Below, piece after piece: positions 20,401 through 28,634 of a stretch of 64,000 nucleotides of DNA. A program made the position numbers and the translations under genes. The notes beneath the pieces were generated by a model. It ran no database searches and was not told the origin of the DNA. It saw only the letters and a program-made list of their open reading frames with translations. The number at the start of each line of letters is the position of its first letter. Position 1 is the stretch's first letter. The DNA comes from Ensifer canadensis (GTDB taxonomy: Bacteria; Pseudomonadota; Alphaproteobacteria; Rhizobiales; Rhizobiaceae). The stretch is taken from assembly GCF_017488845.2 (NCBI RefSeq), contig NZ_CP083375.1, forward strand, positions 1 through 64,000. The letters run 5' to 3'.

Positions 20401-23400
20401 GGTACGACATCGGCGTCACAGATATGGCGGGGGTACTCGTCATGCAGATCACCGGCTTGGTCATGGTGTTGCTGGAGAAGCAAGCGGATGCCGGACAGTC
20501 TTGGTCGCCGGTTGTCATTCCGTCCATCGTGGACGTCGACAACGGCGTAGCGCAAGTCTTGCATCAACAGATGCGCGATCTTATCGGCAAATTGCAGAGG
20601 ATTCCGCCCGATAGTATTGGCCTGGATGACGATCTCACGCATTTCGGGCTGGATTCGTTCAGCTTCACCGAGCTATCCAATCTTATGAACCAACAGTTCG
20701 GCATCAATACGATGCCGACCGTGTTCTTCGAGCATGGGAATCTGCGTTCATTGGTAGAGGGTTTGTTACGGCAGCATCCTGAGCTCGATATTGGTGCCAG
20801 GAAGACGCTGGAGGAAACCCGACCCGATGTTTCGTCAACCGTTTTCAGTCCCCTTGCTGGAGAGCGGGATGGCCCGAGGATATCCGCGCAGGATGCGGCG
20901 TCACCACCCAGAAAGCCCGTCCACACGCCTAAACGCGACATGGATGCCATTGCCATCATCGGCATGGCCGGGCGTTTCCCGGGAGCCGACAATCTTGAGG
21001 ACTTCTGGAAAAATCTGGCCGATAACCGCGATTTGGTCGGTGAAGCCCCTCCGCTCCGCCAAGATCAGCTAAGACTTCGCAGCGACGAGAAAATAGGCCG
21101 CGCGGGGTTCCTTTCGGACATCACCGGCTTTGATGCGGAGTTTTTCGATATCCAGGCTCCAGAAGCGTGCCGTATGGACCCGCAACTAAGGCTATCCCTT
21201 GAGACCGCCTGGCATTTGCTGGAGGATGCTGGTATCCCGGCCAGCCGGCTGCGCGGCAGCGACACCGCGGTCTATATGGCGGTTTCCTCCACGGATTACA
21301 GGACATTGTGGTTACGCGAAAAGGGTCTCGATGATCCTGGCAGGGAAGAACAACTCCCTTACATGATTGCCAACAGACTCTCTTACACCTTCGATCTTCG
21401 CGGCCCCAGCGAGGTCATCGATACGGCTTGCTCGAGTTCCTTGGTCGCTCTGCGCAGGGGGGTGGAGAACCTGCGGCAAGGGCAGTGCCAACTGGCAGTC
21501 ATTGGCGGCGTCAATGTCATCGCCTCGGCGGAAGCCGTTCTGAACGCGAACGGTTCCGGTTCGCTGAGCGAGGACGGTTCTTGCAACTCCTTCGATGCAC
21601 AAGCGGACGGTTATGGCCGTGGCGAAGGGGTGGGAATGCTGTTGCTGAAGCGGCTCGAGGATGCAGAACGCGACGGTAACCGTATTCACGCCGTGATCCT
21701 AGGCACCGAGCAAAATCACGGCGGGCACACATTGTCTCCCACTTCGCCCAGTGCCGGCGCGCAAAAATCGGTGTTGGTAAGGGCCTATCAGCAAGCCGGG
21801 TTGGAGCCTAGCCAGGTCGGCTATATCGAAACCCATGGCATCGGTACGCTGATCGGCGATACCATTGAATGCGAGGCGCTATTCCAGGCTTTCACGGATT
21901 TGCATGGGCAACAGGCTGGAGCGCCGGATCCGGCAAGCTGCGCTCTAGGCTCGGTAAAGAGCAACATCGGCGACTTGGAAGCAGCAGGCGGTATCGCCGG
22001 CGTAATCAAGGTAGTCCTGATGCTCCGGCATCGGAAGATCCCGGGCAATCTGCATTTGCAGGAAACCAATCACCATCCGGAATTCGACGGTAGTCCATTT
22101 TACCTAGTGCGTGAGGCAGCGGAGTGGTGGCCCGTCGTCGATGAGCAAGGCACGGTGTTGCCGTTGCGTGCAGGCGTCAGCAGCTTCGGTCGCGGAGGCG
22201 TCAACGCGCATGCTATTCTGCAGGAATATCTTCCCGCTGAAGAGAAGGTAGGTAGTCGCGATGAGGTTCGGCTCACAGAACATGCCATCGTCCTGTCCGC
22301 CAAAAGCAAGAAAGCGCTGGTCGCTCAAGCCCTTGCTCTGATGAGCTATATTGAGGATGCGTTGGCAAATGGTATTGTCGCCGCCGTTACCGAACGGGAA
22401 TGGCTGCACAATATTGCCTACACCCTGCAGGGCCGTCGCGAAGCCTTGGTCTGGCGTTTCGGTGTTATTGTGGGATCGCTGAGGGAACTACAGCAGCAGC
22501 TTCAAATCTTTGCGAAAGGGTCAGGACCAGCCGACGTTGAGTCCGGCAATTACGGAGTTTCCAAGGTTCTTAACGTTAAACGGTATTTTACCGACGATGA
22601 GGACATGCAGGCGCTGGCGGGGCGGTGGCTCGACAAAGGCAGAGTGGATAGATTGTTGATGCTCTGGATGGATGGAGCCCCGGTTGATTGGGACATGCTC
22701 TATCGGAACCGGCCAGCCGCATTCGTGGATTTGCCCTTGTATCCCTTTACCAGGAGGTCATTTTGGCTCGACGGTGGCGACGGAGGCAGTACCCTCCCCC
22801 TTGCGGAAACGGATGACGCGCCGAAGGATACCAACGATGCCGTATTCAATCAGAAGCCAGTCGGTGATGCCTTGAATGAGCGTGTGCGCCGACTGTTAGC
22901 TGAGGTGCAGCCGGCGCGGGGCATGGATGTGAACGACCTCACTCCTTTGTCAACATTGAAGCTCGACGCTTCCAACGCGATCGAGTGCATACGACGCATA
23001 AATGAGCTGTTTGGCCTAAGCATGACACTTGGATCGTTTTATCAGCATTCGACAGCGGGAGATTTGTGCTTCGGCGTGCGCGGGCTACTGCGACGGCAGG
23101 ATAAGGAGCCGGTCAAGGGCTATCCTGTTTCCGGTCCCATCAGCGCGGCTGATTTCAACGACTACTATCGGATGGCATTCGGATCCGTCAAAGCGTTTAA
23201 GAGTGAGCTTGTCGAGCTTGCGGGGAATGTGCGGCTTGAGGTGCTGCACAATATCGACAAGCGGAAGCCGCTTTTGGTTCTCCTGCCGCCGATGGCCTGC
23301 CTCGGCACGATATGGCTACGTCAGGTACAATATTTCGCCAAGCGGTATTCCGTCATCATCTGCCATTACCCTGGTCACGGGCTTAGCAGCGGTTTAGATA

Positions 23401-23999
23401 CAATGGAAGGCAGCGAGCAGGGTGTGCAAAGTATTGCCAAGCTGATCTGGGCGCTGCTGGATCACTACCGCTTGCATTCTCCTGCGCATTTGGTGGGGTG
23501 GTCGATGGGCGGGTTGATCGGGCAATGCATGGCGATGGAGCAACCCGGACGAGTCGCGACTTTGACGCTGGTTAACTCCGTGGCGCCCTCGATCGACAAT
23601 GATCAAAGGGGGATCAATGACGCAACGCGTGAGCTGGTCAACGAAGTTGCGATCACTTTGAAACCAGCCATCAACGAATATTTCAACGGTGATTTCAAGG
23701 CGATAAAGGCCTGCTACGACCCAACGGTGTTCGATGCCTATCTCCAGCTCGTGAAGCAGACGCAGACGTCGAATGCGCTTGATAAATTCGTCTTTCCAGC
23801 ACTTGTTATCGCGGGTGAAGAAGATCGGGTCATTACGTCCGATGCCTCCAGACGGTTGTATTTGCGGTTAAGCAAGGCGTCCTTCCACCTGTTAGACGAT
23901 GGGGGGCATTATCTTCCCGTGACACATGCGGATTGGCTCAATCGGTGCCTGGAACAGCATTTGGTCGATGGAGATTCGAAGTATCAGCATGCGCGATAG
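14445..23999 (+). CDS. Trans-AT polyketide synthase PksB (KR-ACP-ACP-KS0-DH-DH*-ACP-KS*-ACP*-TE)
   Basis: 3,184 residues; ATG preceded by GGAG, 10 bp after PksA. Domains: docking helix 1-35; KR3 with core about 285-470 (TGGAGALG, ADYASAN, VDD B-type signature); tandem ACP6 and ACP7 (GFDSI twice); KS4 about 782-1205 with Cys949 and His1123, but the first catalytic His is replaced by Gln1084 (EAQGSGD instead of EAHGTGT), so it should transfer but not elongate; DH (His1429, Asp1618, Gln1622, with Asp1433 for the usual Gly); a second DH-fold with intact H-x3-G-x4-P (His1756) but Ala where the catalytic Asp is expected, resembling pyran-synthase or inactive DH domains; ACP8 (GLDSF); KS5 with Cys2329 and His2464, but Asp2510 replaces the His of NIGH; an ACP-like domain with Ala2842 where the phosphopantetheine Ser belongs; and an alpha/beta-hydrolase thioesterase (nucleophile Ser3020 in GWSMG, late DGGHYLP). 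The terminal module probably only passes the chain to release. Confidence 0.94.
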   Translation: MTDDFKTLFDQLRNNAFDEVEAIGLLADLRQRLQQAAAGVTRHPLLATLDWQAQPSTAPADATDFEAIDAVVLVCSDARKSAEWVAALAAPGLVPRVVQLHASEHLLSRLALADNPDEALAGHGNAFSTLDVISGGSNVAVLLLDDLYPQVDALGEPSIVEQRHLYLGRLLWTFALMQNLLQRRSLEHCHVLNLVSHRHAFPLASGLQGLLKTLVLESSRMATGTIWLSESDSPQTLAKLAARELREFERGHYQDIAWLDGRRHTRVLKESARSDLPVAGDPLDANDRVLITGGAGALGRAIAERLTSEFGVQVVLCGRRRSEELDVNERNWLARHSTVRYFCADVSDPRQVGELMADLRGSHKTLAAIFHAAGGVDDAPFVHKTLASARAVLSPKVLGSYWLDHYVTAMEVRYFVCFSSTASLMGSAGQADYASANGFMDEFCRIKQAAMAPGADDDHDGCRYVSINWPYWHEGGMRADAKRLSRLTEHSGLESLDIPTGWESLLRVMARPSPQVVVLPGDHVKLRQVFLSSQTIEETGRAPVDPLELPPVADGAEAIGVADLEGVLRELIAKTLKMDEASISDDESFNSYGFDSILLTELASAINRRYPQITLDVGVFLDHPTLREFADWMQTGLTEGYDGDQGDAFDAAATEMLTAADDVSDALLTKLRELASKILKLPVEELDAHTPWSNFGFDSINLNEFAAEIGRAFPAIPIGADLFLSCATLAELVEMLARHKPIPDTRARPLELPAQPKHVNAAPARIIDSAKVEAESDTLEIAIIGIAGRFPAAADLSEFWKNLIDDREAVTSIPPDRWRWQDYAGDPRQEQGKTDCHYASFLTGIDKFDAPHFNISPREAELMDPQQRLLLECAWEVFENAAIDPGSVRGRKVGMFFGAEKSDYLSLIVDAKVDMDPYINTGNALVMLANRVSYFYGLTGPSVTLNTACSSSFAAIHAAISSLHNGSSEMALAGGVNILLSPGLFVLNRKMGMLTADNHIKPFDKDASGHLFGEGVGLVLLKPLKRAIEDGDPVHGVIKAMDVAHGGHGRFLTTPHAPSHEALIREVLERADTTLEELDYLEAQGSGDQVTDRMELATYHSLLNSRSRSEPLPIGSIKGHTGHLGAASGVTALIKVLLCLNHNRLLPILHHQQLNWQEAVPFAGRLLTSGEEWRPKTIAGETVPRMAGLHNFGYGGVNGHMLVREFLKPRHQSNDWPAAARVWVFSARTAEQLKQTVARFCRYLTEGGHRLYGQQRPSVEQIAHTLQIGRQAMAHRLALMVDETLSDQRASDEAGPIQARLQAWLDQGRLGDGMWHGVVSSSNPAVRDDRAGSGRQDRPAKLAERWVKGAPIDWAGCYVDARPARLSLPSYPFAPTRHWVASTVGGKPEAARMPSPPVLHPLLHSNVDTDQKIQFSSTFHGDESFFRDHRVQDLKTLPGAAYCEMALAAVASAMPESVRRSISYRLENIVWTKPLTISDRPVQVSFIMERETLPKSVPIDAVGVDGHDAFRFSIKSIQDGSGEVLSHAQGMAYPEARGAITRPAPVTIKRLPVYTDGILVDGAKLYRWFRDLGFAYGPSHQCLGELFYREDEVLARLRLPDVFEQEGQEFILHPGLLDGALQASIGFSAAVLEGGGGISADSPIPFGLERLRNYRTERVTQDIRWVRLRKQKGMPASPVMKLDIDLLDGDGAICVSLEGYSARQGKVSTFRVPERAAPYGGGVGPEATLLGPLRAGSGEHLYPCSFQQSDVYLLDHQIDGKFLLPAMALIDLARRVADTLPAKPDATALRISRATWHRPFFVEKQGRWAALRLCEHGDAWMLALESDSADTTVHDAPDAVAYAQCELAWTEVEPRLHSSIAAEAEGRSYLSAEERSRLLLTAPMTEAEEEASLLRTIEVVECSRAERAMWLTLASPGKNTGVTPALTATTFGFLLSIVKICGENYGPQGLAVPYSMEDCLLYRAVPERVKVTIIEANQAKGSRYRRYDIGVTDMAGVLVMQITGLVMVLLEKQADAGQSWSPVVIPSIVDVDNGVAQVLHQQMRDLIGKLQRIPPDSIGLDDDLTHFGLDSFSFTELSNLMNQQFGINTMPTVFFEHGNLRSLVEGLLRQHPELDIGARKTLEETRPDVSSTVFSPLAGERDGPRISAQDAASPPRKPVHTPKRDMDAIAIIGMAGRFPGADNLEDFWKNLADNRDLVGEAPPLRQDQLRLRSDEKIGRAGFLSDITGFDAEFFDIQAPEACRMDPQLRLSLETAWHLLEDAGIPASRLRGSDTAVYMAVSSTDYRTLWLREKGLDDPGREEQLPYMIANRLSYTFDLRGPSEVIDTACSSSLVALRRGVENLRQGQCQLAVIGGVNVIASAEAVLNANGSGSLSEDGSCNSFDAQADGYGRGEGVGMLLLKRLEDAERDGNRIHAVILGTEQNHGGHTLSPTSPSAGAQKSVLVRAYQQAGLEPSQVGYIETHGIGTLIGDTIECEALFQAFTDLHGQQAGAPDPASCALGSVKSNIGDLEAAGGIAGVIKVVLMLRHRKIPGNLHLQETNHHPEFDGSPFYLVREAAEWWPVVDEQGTVLPLRAGVSSFGRGGVNAHAILQEYLPAEEKVGSRDEVRLTEHAIVLSAKSKKALVAQALALMSYIEDALANGIVAAVTEREWLHNIAYTLQGRREALVWRFGVIVGSLRELQQQLQIFAKGSGPADVESGNYGVSKVLNVKRYFTDDEDMQALAGRWLDKGRVDRLLMLWMDGAPVDWDMLYRNRPAAFVDLPLYPFTRRSFWLDGGDGGSTLPLAETDDAPKDTNDAVFNQKPVGDALNERVRRLLAEVQPARGMDVNDLTPLSTLKLDASNAIECIRRINELFGLSMTLGSFYQHSTAGDLCFGVRGLLRRQDKEPVKGYPVSGPISAADFNDYYRMAFGSVKAFKSELVELAGNVRLEVLHNIDKRKPLLVLLPPMACLGTIWLRQVQYFAKRYSVIICHYPGHGLSSGLDTMEGSEQGVQSIAKLIWALLDHYRLHSPAHLVGWSMGGLIGQCMAMEQPGRVATLTLVNSVAPSIDNDQRGINDATRELVNEVAITLKPAINEYFNGDFKAIKACYDPTVFDAYLQLVKQTQTSNALDKFVFPALVIAGEEDRVITSDASRRLYLRLSKASFHLLDDGGHYLPVTHADWLNRCLEQHLVDGDSKYQHAR

Positions 24000-24071
24000 C
24001 ATGAGCGTAGCGACGACAGTGATTGACCAAGGCCGGCATGTTAGATTTGGATAGAGAACCAAGGTGAACTT

Positions 24072-24104
24072 CGGAAGCTCGGGAAAAAAATTCCCGAGCT
24101 TCCG
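24072..24104 (+). terminator. Hairpin downstream of pksB
   Basis: A perfect 14-bp inverted repeat (CGGAAGCTCGGGAA / TTCCCGAGCTTCCG) encloses an A5 loop 72 bp after the pksB stop. Its strength and placement suggest transcription termination of the PKS operon. No T-run follows, so a Rho-independent role is not certain. Confidence 0.55.
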
Positions 24105-24467
24105 GCATAAACGGACGCGGCGTGCCCGGCTTCACGGACGCCGGCGGCTTATCAACATGAGGAGCCGAACAAGACTGCTCGGTCGCGCTCAAATTATTTG
24201 CGTCCGCTTCCAGCTTGAAGTTCTGGAGTAGTGATGTGGTCGCCTACACTGGAGGTCACCAAGATGGGGCTTGATTTGGCCACGAGCGTTTTGTGCAACC
24301 TGAAAGTCGCGTGAGTTTCTGTTTCACAGGAGCAGATATGCCTCTAAGAAGCCGGCTGCTCCATCAGCCGTCCCCGACCCGGGCATGAGGCACCTACGGC
24401 AAGGTGGAAGCTACCAGCACGAAGGCGGAGAGGAGCATTAGATGAGTGGGTACCACCAAGATGTATG

Positions 24468-24574
24468 AATTTCCGAAGGCGATGCCCCTCATGTCCGGCT
24501 TTGCCGTTCGTGAGAACCTCCAGCGTAGTCTCCATGGAGAAACGCCCGTCGTTCGTCCACGTAAAGCCGATCAT
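24468..24574 (-). pseudogene. IS66-family TnpA 5' remnant
   Basis: On the minus strand, METTLEVLTNGKAGHEGHR (ATG at 24,535) and the 13 codons before it match the decayed IS66 TnpA at 45,176 (METTLEALTTRKPGREVHR), also at DNA level around GTAGTCTCCATGGAGAAAC. Only the first ~25 codons remain; no tnpB or tnpC follows. It marks an old IS66 insertion between pksB and the tailoring operon. The rest of 24,105-24,670 holds no gene I can support. Confidence 0.5.
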
Positions 24575-24675
24575 AGATTAAAGCAGTCGGAGCAACGTGG
24601 CAGACCAACTCCCCACATCAATTTCCGTGTTCTTCGCGCGTTAATCCTATCTCCCAGTGTGAAAAACTAGGTGCC

Positions 24676-24764
24676 GTACCTCTGGAACTTTTCCCAGATG
24701 CTGGATGCGGTCAAAACAATAAGATTGAGCCCAATGAGATCTCTGTTCCGCTGCCGACGATGGG
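24676..24764 (+). repeat. Promoter-segment repeat, copy A (inverted relative to 40,296-40,383)
   Basis: This ~89-bp segment upstream of the P450 gene recurs in reverse orientation upstream of the type II thioesterase gene. From the lux-box-like palindrome onward, 41 of the first 44 bases are identical, and the copies stay alignable to CCGCTGCCGACG with only a 2-base length difference. Each copy points into its own operon at a similar distance (151 and 133 bp from box to start codon), so it looks like a duplicated promoter rather than a transposon end. Confidence 0.7.
24680..24699 (+). promoter_or_regulatory. Lux-box-like operator upstream of the P450 operon
   Basis: The sequence TCTGGAACTTTTCCCAGA (24,681-24,698) is an imperfect dyad with arms TCTGG/CCAGA. 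It fits the CTG-N10-CAG pattern of LuxR-family binding sites. It is followed by GCGGTCAAAACAATAAGAT, which may include the -10 region. LuxR proteins and a LuxI synthase are encoded in the same window. That it is bound by one of them is inferred. Confidence 0.55.
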
Positions 24765-24849
24765 CATCGACAATGAGATTCGAACGCGTCGAGGATGCGA
24801 GACCGATCGTCGATTGATTGATTGAACAATTCTTACGGGAGCAGAGATT

Positions 24850-26262
24850 ATGAAAACAGGTGCTGCTGTACAGAATGTTTCTTTGGATGCCGGTAGCGAG
24901 CGCGATCGCCGCGGGGCTTATCCCGATGTCTCGAAACGATTATCTCAAATACCGGGAAAGAGTGGATTTTTCTCCGCCATTTCGACGGCGATGGCGATAC
25001 GACGTGACGGTGTCGACTACTTTGTCAAGCAGCGGGAAAATTACGGTGACATCTATCGCGATTGGTTAGGCTCGGACCACGTGGTCGTGGTGACGAGTCC
25101 CGATATCATCGGCAGCATTCTGCGCAACGAGGACAGGGCATGGTCTACGGGGATAGCTGCTGGAAAGACAACCGAAGGTTTAAGCTTGCATATTCCTGCC
25201 GGCAGGCGTGGAAACTCGTTTGGTTTGGATCTTGAGCATCATAACAGCGCGGTAGAACTAGTGCGGCATGCGTTCAGTAGAATTGCTCTCCACGGCTACC
25301 TTTCGACAATTCAAAAGAGCTTCAACGAAGATATTCAAAATTGGCGTATTCATAAAACGATCGGCTTCAAGAAGGAGGTACATCACATCCTTTCAAAGCT
25401 TTCAGCGAGACTGTTCCTTGGCATCGATGACAAGAGTGAATCGAACAGGGTACGGGATACGACGGACGCCCATTGGAAGGCGTTCACGTCGATCATTAAA
25501 AGTCCGGTCCTCAACCCCAAACGTAGAAGAGCTGTTGAGCTTAAGAGAGCTTTGCGCAGCCAGATTCTTTCGTTGATTCCCATCAGGCGAAAGAGGCCAG
25601 GCACTGATGTCCTGAGCTACTTATGCAATCTGGATGAACAGCCTGGGGAGCTGGACGACGAGCATCTTATAGACCTTCTGTTCGGCGTCATATTTCCGTC
25701 CTTCGATACAACGGCGCTTGGCCTTTCCAGCATGTTCTATCTGCTCGCGACACACCCGGAGTGGCAAGAGCGTGTGCGGTCGGAAGTATTGTCACTACCC
25801 GACGATCTCAGTCTGGACGATCTCCAGAAGATGGAGGTTACCGAGTGGGCGTGGAAGGAAACGTTACGCCTCTATCCCGTTTCACCGGTCGCGCAGAGGA
25901 CATCGCTGAAGACGCAAACCTTGGCCGATCACAAGATTCCTGCCGCCACTCGCGTCACTCTATCCATTGGTCAGCTGGGTTTTTTGCCGGAGTACTGGGA
26001 GCATCCCAAGCGTTTCGATCCGGAGAGATTTTCCCCGCAGAGAGCGGAGGATCGGGGGCATGAATATATCTATATGCCGCTTGGGCATGACCTTGATCGA
26101 TGCACAAGTGCTCAACTTTCGTCGATGGAAATGAAGTTGTTATGCATCGCTATTTTGAAGCGCTACAGAATAGAATTGCAACACCCTTACGACGCCAGGC
26201 ATAGGCTCGCGCCGTTGGGATCGGTATCCGGAGACATCGAACTCAAATTGAATAAGTTGTGA
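24850..26262 (+). CDS. Cytochrome P450 with atypical heme loop
   Basis: 470 residues; ATG with GGGAG nine bases upstream. Probable tailoring oxidase of the polyketide. P450 landmarks: I-helix FPSFDTTALG, K-helix E-x-x-R (KETLRLYP) and PERF. The Cys loop reads MPLGHDLDRCTSAQLS: the heme-ligand Cys is present, but the usual Gly residues and the Arg/His before Cys of F-G-x-G-x-R-x-C-x-G are replaced, and Ser follows where Gly is expected. No redox partner gene is visible nearby. First gene of the operon behind the lux-box-like site. Assignment to the family is firm; activity is open because of the altered loop. Confidence 0.88.
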   Translation: MKTGAAVQNVSLDAGSERDRRGAYPDVSKRLSQIPGKSGFFSAISTAMAIRRDGVDYFVKQRENYGDIYRDWLGSDHVVVVTSPDIIGSILRNEDRAWSTGIAAGKTTEGLSLHIPAGRRGNSFGLDLEHHNSAVELVRHAFSRIALHGYLSTIQKSFNEDIQNWRIHKTIGFKKEVHHILSKLSARLFLGIDDKSESNRVRDTTDAHWKAFTSIIKSPVLNPKRRRAVELKRALRSQILSLIPIRRKRPGTDVLSYLCNLDEQPGELDDEHLIDLLFGVIFPSFDTTALGLSSMFYLLATHPEWQERVRSEVLSLPDDLSLDDLQKMEVTEWAWKETLRLYPVSPVAQRTSLKTQTLADHKIPAATRVTLSIGQLGFLPEYWEHPKRFDPERFSPQRAEDRGHEYIYMPLGHDLDRCTSAQLSSMEMKLLCIAILKRYRIELQHPYDARHRLAPLGSVSGDIELKLNKL

Positions 26263-26489
26263 CCCATGGTGACGGTTTACGTCTTTTCTCAGACTGGGTT
26301 CCCAGTTTTGCGGGATTGGCGAAGAGCGATGACAGCCATACCCCCTTCGAGGGCTCATCGGTGGTTTTAGCCAGCGCATAGCGGCTCTCACATCTCGTCC
26401 GACGACGATCACATGCATTAGCCATCCGGTAGTATCGGCCGACCAATGCCGTTGCCACCACAACTTCTTCAGGTTGCGAGACAAAGAAC

Positions 26490-27749
26490 GTGAACACAGT
26501 TGGAATCGAAGCTATGAATGTCTTTGCTGGCACTGCCTGCTTAGACGTGGCTAAGTTGGCCAGACACCGCGGCTTGGACATGAGACGGTTTGAGAACCTG
26601 TTGATGCGGGAGAAAACCGTCGCATTGCCCTATGAGGATCCGGTAACCTTCGCGGTCAATGCGGCCAAGCCGTTGTTGGATTCATTGACGCCTGAAGAAA
26701 GAGACCAGATCCGGATGGTCATCACCTGCACGGAATCGGGAATCGATTTCAGCAAATCGATGAGTACCTATTGTCACGAGTTGCTTGGACTAAGCCGCAA
26801 TTGCCGTCTCTTTGAAATCAAGGGGGCGTGTTACTCCGGCATTGCAGGCTTGCAGATGGCAATCAACTTCGTGCTATCGCAGACCCGGCCCGGTGGAAAA
26901 GTGCTGGTGCTAGCCACCGATGTCTCGCGCTTCATGGCGGAGGAAGGCGACGAGACGCCATCGGCCGACTGGTCTTTTGCCGAACCCAGCGGCGGCTCCG
27001 GTGCTGTTGCCATGCTGGTGAGCGATCAACCACACATATTTCAGATCGACGTCGGCGCGAACGGTTATTACGGCCATGAAGTGATGGATACCTGCCGGCC
27101 ATCTACGGACACCGACAGTGGCGATGCCGACTTGTCCTTGCTGTCATATCTCAACTGCTGCGAGAACGCTTTCCTAGACTATCAAATGCGCGTCACCGAT
27201 GCCGATTTCGCGGGAACCTTCGCGTACCTTGCTTATCACACACCATTCGGCGGCATGGTCAAGGGCGCCCACCGAAATATGATGCGGAAATTAGCTAAGG
27301 CCGCGTTGGCCGACATCGAAGCCGATTTCCAGCAACGCGTCATGCCGGGTGTGACGTACTGCCAGCGCGTCGGCAATATTATGGGCGGGATGGCGCCCCT
27401 GTCTCTCATCAGCACGATCTGTAACGGCGACTTCTCCGCTCCCCAGAGGGTTGGCGTGTTTTCCTACGGCTCGGGCTGCTGCTCCGAGTTCTTCAGCGGC
27501 GTGGCCCGGCAGGAGGGGAAGCAGCGTCTTCGCGAGATGAAAATCGGCGAAAGCCTCGGGCGGCGCCATGAGTTGACGATCGAGCAATATGAAAATCTGC
27601 TGCGACGGAGTCGGGAGATCAGGTTCGGGACCCGTGACCTTGTCGCGGATGCCAGCTTCATTCCCGAGGCCCGGAGCGCCCTCGGGAAGCCAGTCCTGTT
27701 TCTCAAGAGCGTCAAGGAATTTCACCGCGAATACGAGTGGGTATCATGA
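26490..27749 (+). CDS. HMG-CoA synthase-like enzyme of the beta-branching cassette (PksG type)
   Basis: Adds an acetyl unit from a donor ACP onto the beta-ketone of an ACP-bound chain, first step of beta-branching. The GTG start at 26,490 is chosen because VGIEAMNVF matches the family N terminus; an ATG at 26,514 would cut it. Catalytic features: TESGID (Glu), Cys114 in GACYSGIAG, and His in AYHTPFGGMVKGAHR. Full length at 419 residues. Its stop overlaps the ATG of the next gene (ATGA). It works with the dehydratase, donor ACP and KS that follow, and with the ECH2 domain and Trp-flagged ACPs in PksA. The 227 bp between the P450 gene and this one hold no gene. Confidence 0.94.
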   Translation: MNTVGIEAMNVFAGTACLDVAKLARHRGLDMRRFENLLMREKTVALPYEDPVTFAVNAAKPLLDSLTPEERDQIRMVITCTESGIDFSKSMSTYCHELLGLSRNCRLFEIKGACYSGIAGLQMAINFVLSQTRPGGKVLVLATDVSRFMAEEGDETPSADWSFAEPSGGSGAVAMLVSDQPHIFQIDVGANGYYGHEVMDTCRPSTDTDSGDADLSLLSYLNCCENAFLDYQMRVTDADFAGTFAYLAYHTPFGGMVKGAHRNMMRKLAKAALADIEADFQQRVMPGVTYCQRVGNIMGGMAPLSLISTICNGDFSAPQRVGVFSYGSGCCSEFFSGVARQEGKQRLREMKIGESLGRRHELTIEQYENLLRRSREIRFGTRDLVADASFIPEARSALGKPVLFLKSVKEFHREYEWVS

Positions 27750-28510
27750 CGGAAATTTACCGGAACCTCCGCGTCCGTTTTGAAGACGACCTCTGCTTCG
27801 TGCAGATTTACCGCCCGGACACCAACAATGCGATCGATGAACATCTGGTTATCGAGATTATCGACGTTCTGGATCAATGCGAGACTGCGGTGAAAATACT
27901 AGTGCTAGAAGGCTTGCCCGAGGCATTTTGCTTAGGTGCGGACTTCAAGCAACTACAGTTTGGCGACACTCCAACACCGCAGGATCCCGGACCGCTTTAT
28001 GATCTGTGGTATCGGTTGGCCACCGGTCCGTATGTCACCATTGCCCATGTGCGTGGTCGTGTGAATGCCGGCGGTGTCGGCTTTGTCGCAGCTTGCGATG
28101 TAGTGCTTAGCGATGACAAGGCCAGTTTCAGCCTATCCGAATTACTATTTGGTTTGATGCCTGCCTGCGTGTTTCCGTTTCTTGTCCGGCGCATCGGTTT
28201 TGCACGAGCTCACTATCTGACGCTGATGACCCAACCGGTCACCGCGCAACGGGCGTTGGAATGGGGGCTGGTGGATGCATGCGAGGAAGACAGCGCAAAT
28301 CTGCTCCGCAAGCATCTGCTGCGCCTGCGCCGTCTCAGCAAAGATGCTGTCGCGCGCTACAAGCGCTATGCCGTTGCCCTCGACGATAAGTTGATGACGT
28401 CTCGCATGCCGGCCATTGCCGCCAACGTCGAGGTGTTTGGAAATTCCGACAACCTGAAAAACATCGAGCGTTTCGTAGACACCGGTAGGTTCCCGTGGGA
28501 GGCGGCGTGA
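27746..28510 (+). CDS. Enoyl-CoA hydratase-like dehydratase of the beta-branching cassette (PksH/ECH1 type)
   Basis: 254 residues, starting at the ATG in the ATGA overlap with the HMG-synthase gene. Strongly PksH-like: EGLPEAFCLGADF, PLYDLW, GPYVTIAHVRGRVNAGG, ASFSLSELLFGL, LLRLRRLSKDA. The family dehydrates the HMG-like intermediate. The following decarboxylation by ECH2 has no free-standing gene here; the PksI-like domain in PksA (about residues 2978-3215) most likely supplies it. Confidence 0.93.
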   Translation: MTEIYRNLRVRFEDDLCFVQIYRPDTNNAIDEHLVIEIIDVLDQCETAVKILVLEGLPEAFCLGADFKQLQFGDTPTPQDPGPLYDLWYRLATGPYVTIAHVRGRVNAGGVGFVAACDVVLSDDKASFSLSELLFGLMPACVFPFLVRRIGFARAHYLTLMTQPVTAQRALEWGLVDACEEDSANLLRKHLLRLRRLSKDAVARYKRYAVALDDKLMTSRMPAIAANVEVFGNSDNLKNIERFVDTGRFPWEAA

Positions 28511-28634
28511 TGTTCGGGGAAATCATCTGCATAGCCCCGAGGATTCCCTGCGAGCAGGATCGTACATCCGGTGGATGCAAGGCAAGGCAATCAGGAATGT
28601 CTTCATCAGCAATCGGACAATTGGAGCTAATATC

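Noticed and set aside
26299..26316. ACTGGGTTCCCAGT palindrome before the HMG-synthase gene as a further lux box
   Set aside because: Its arms are separated by only two bases, so it does not fit CTG-N10-CAG, and it lacks the TTTTCCC core of the other sites.
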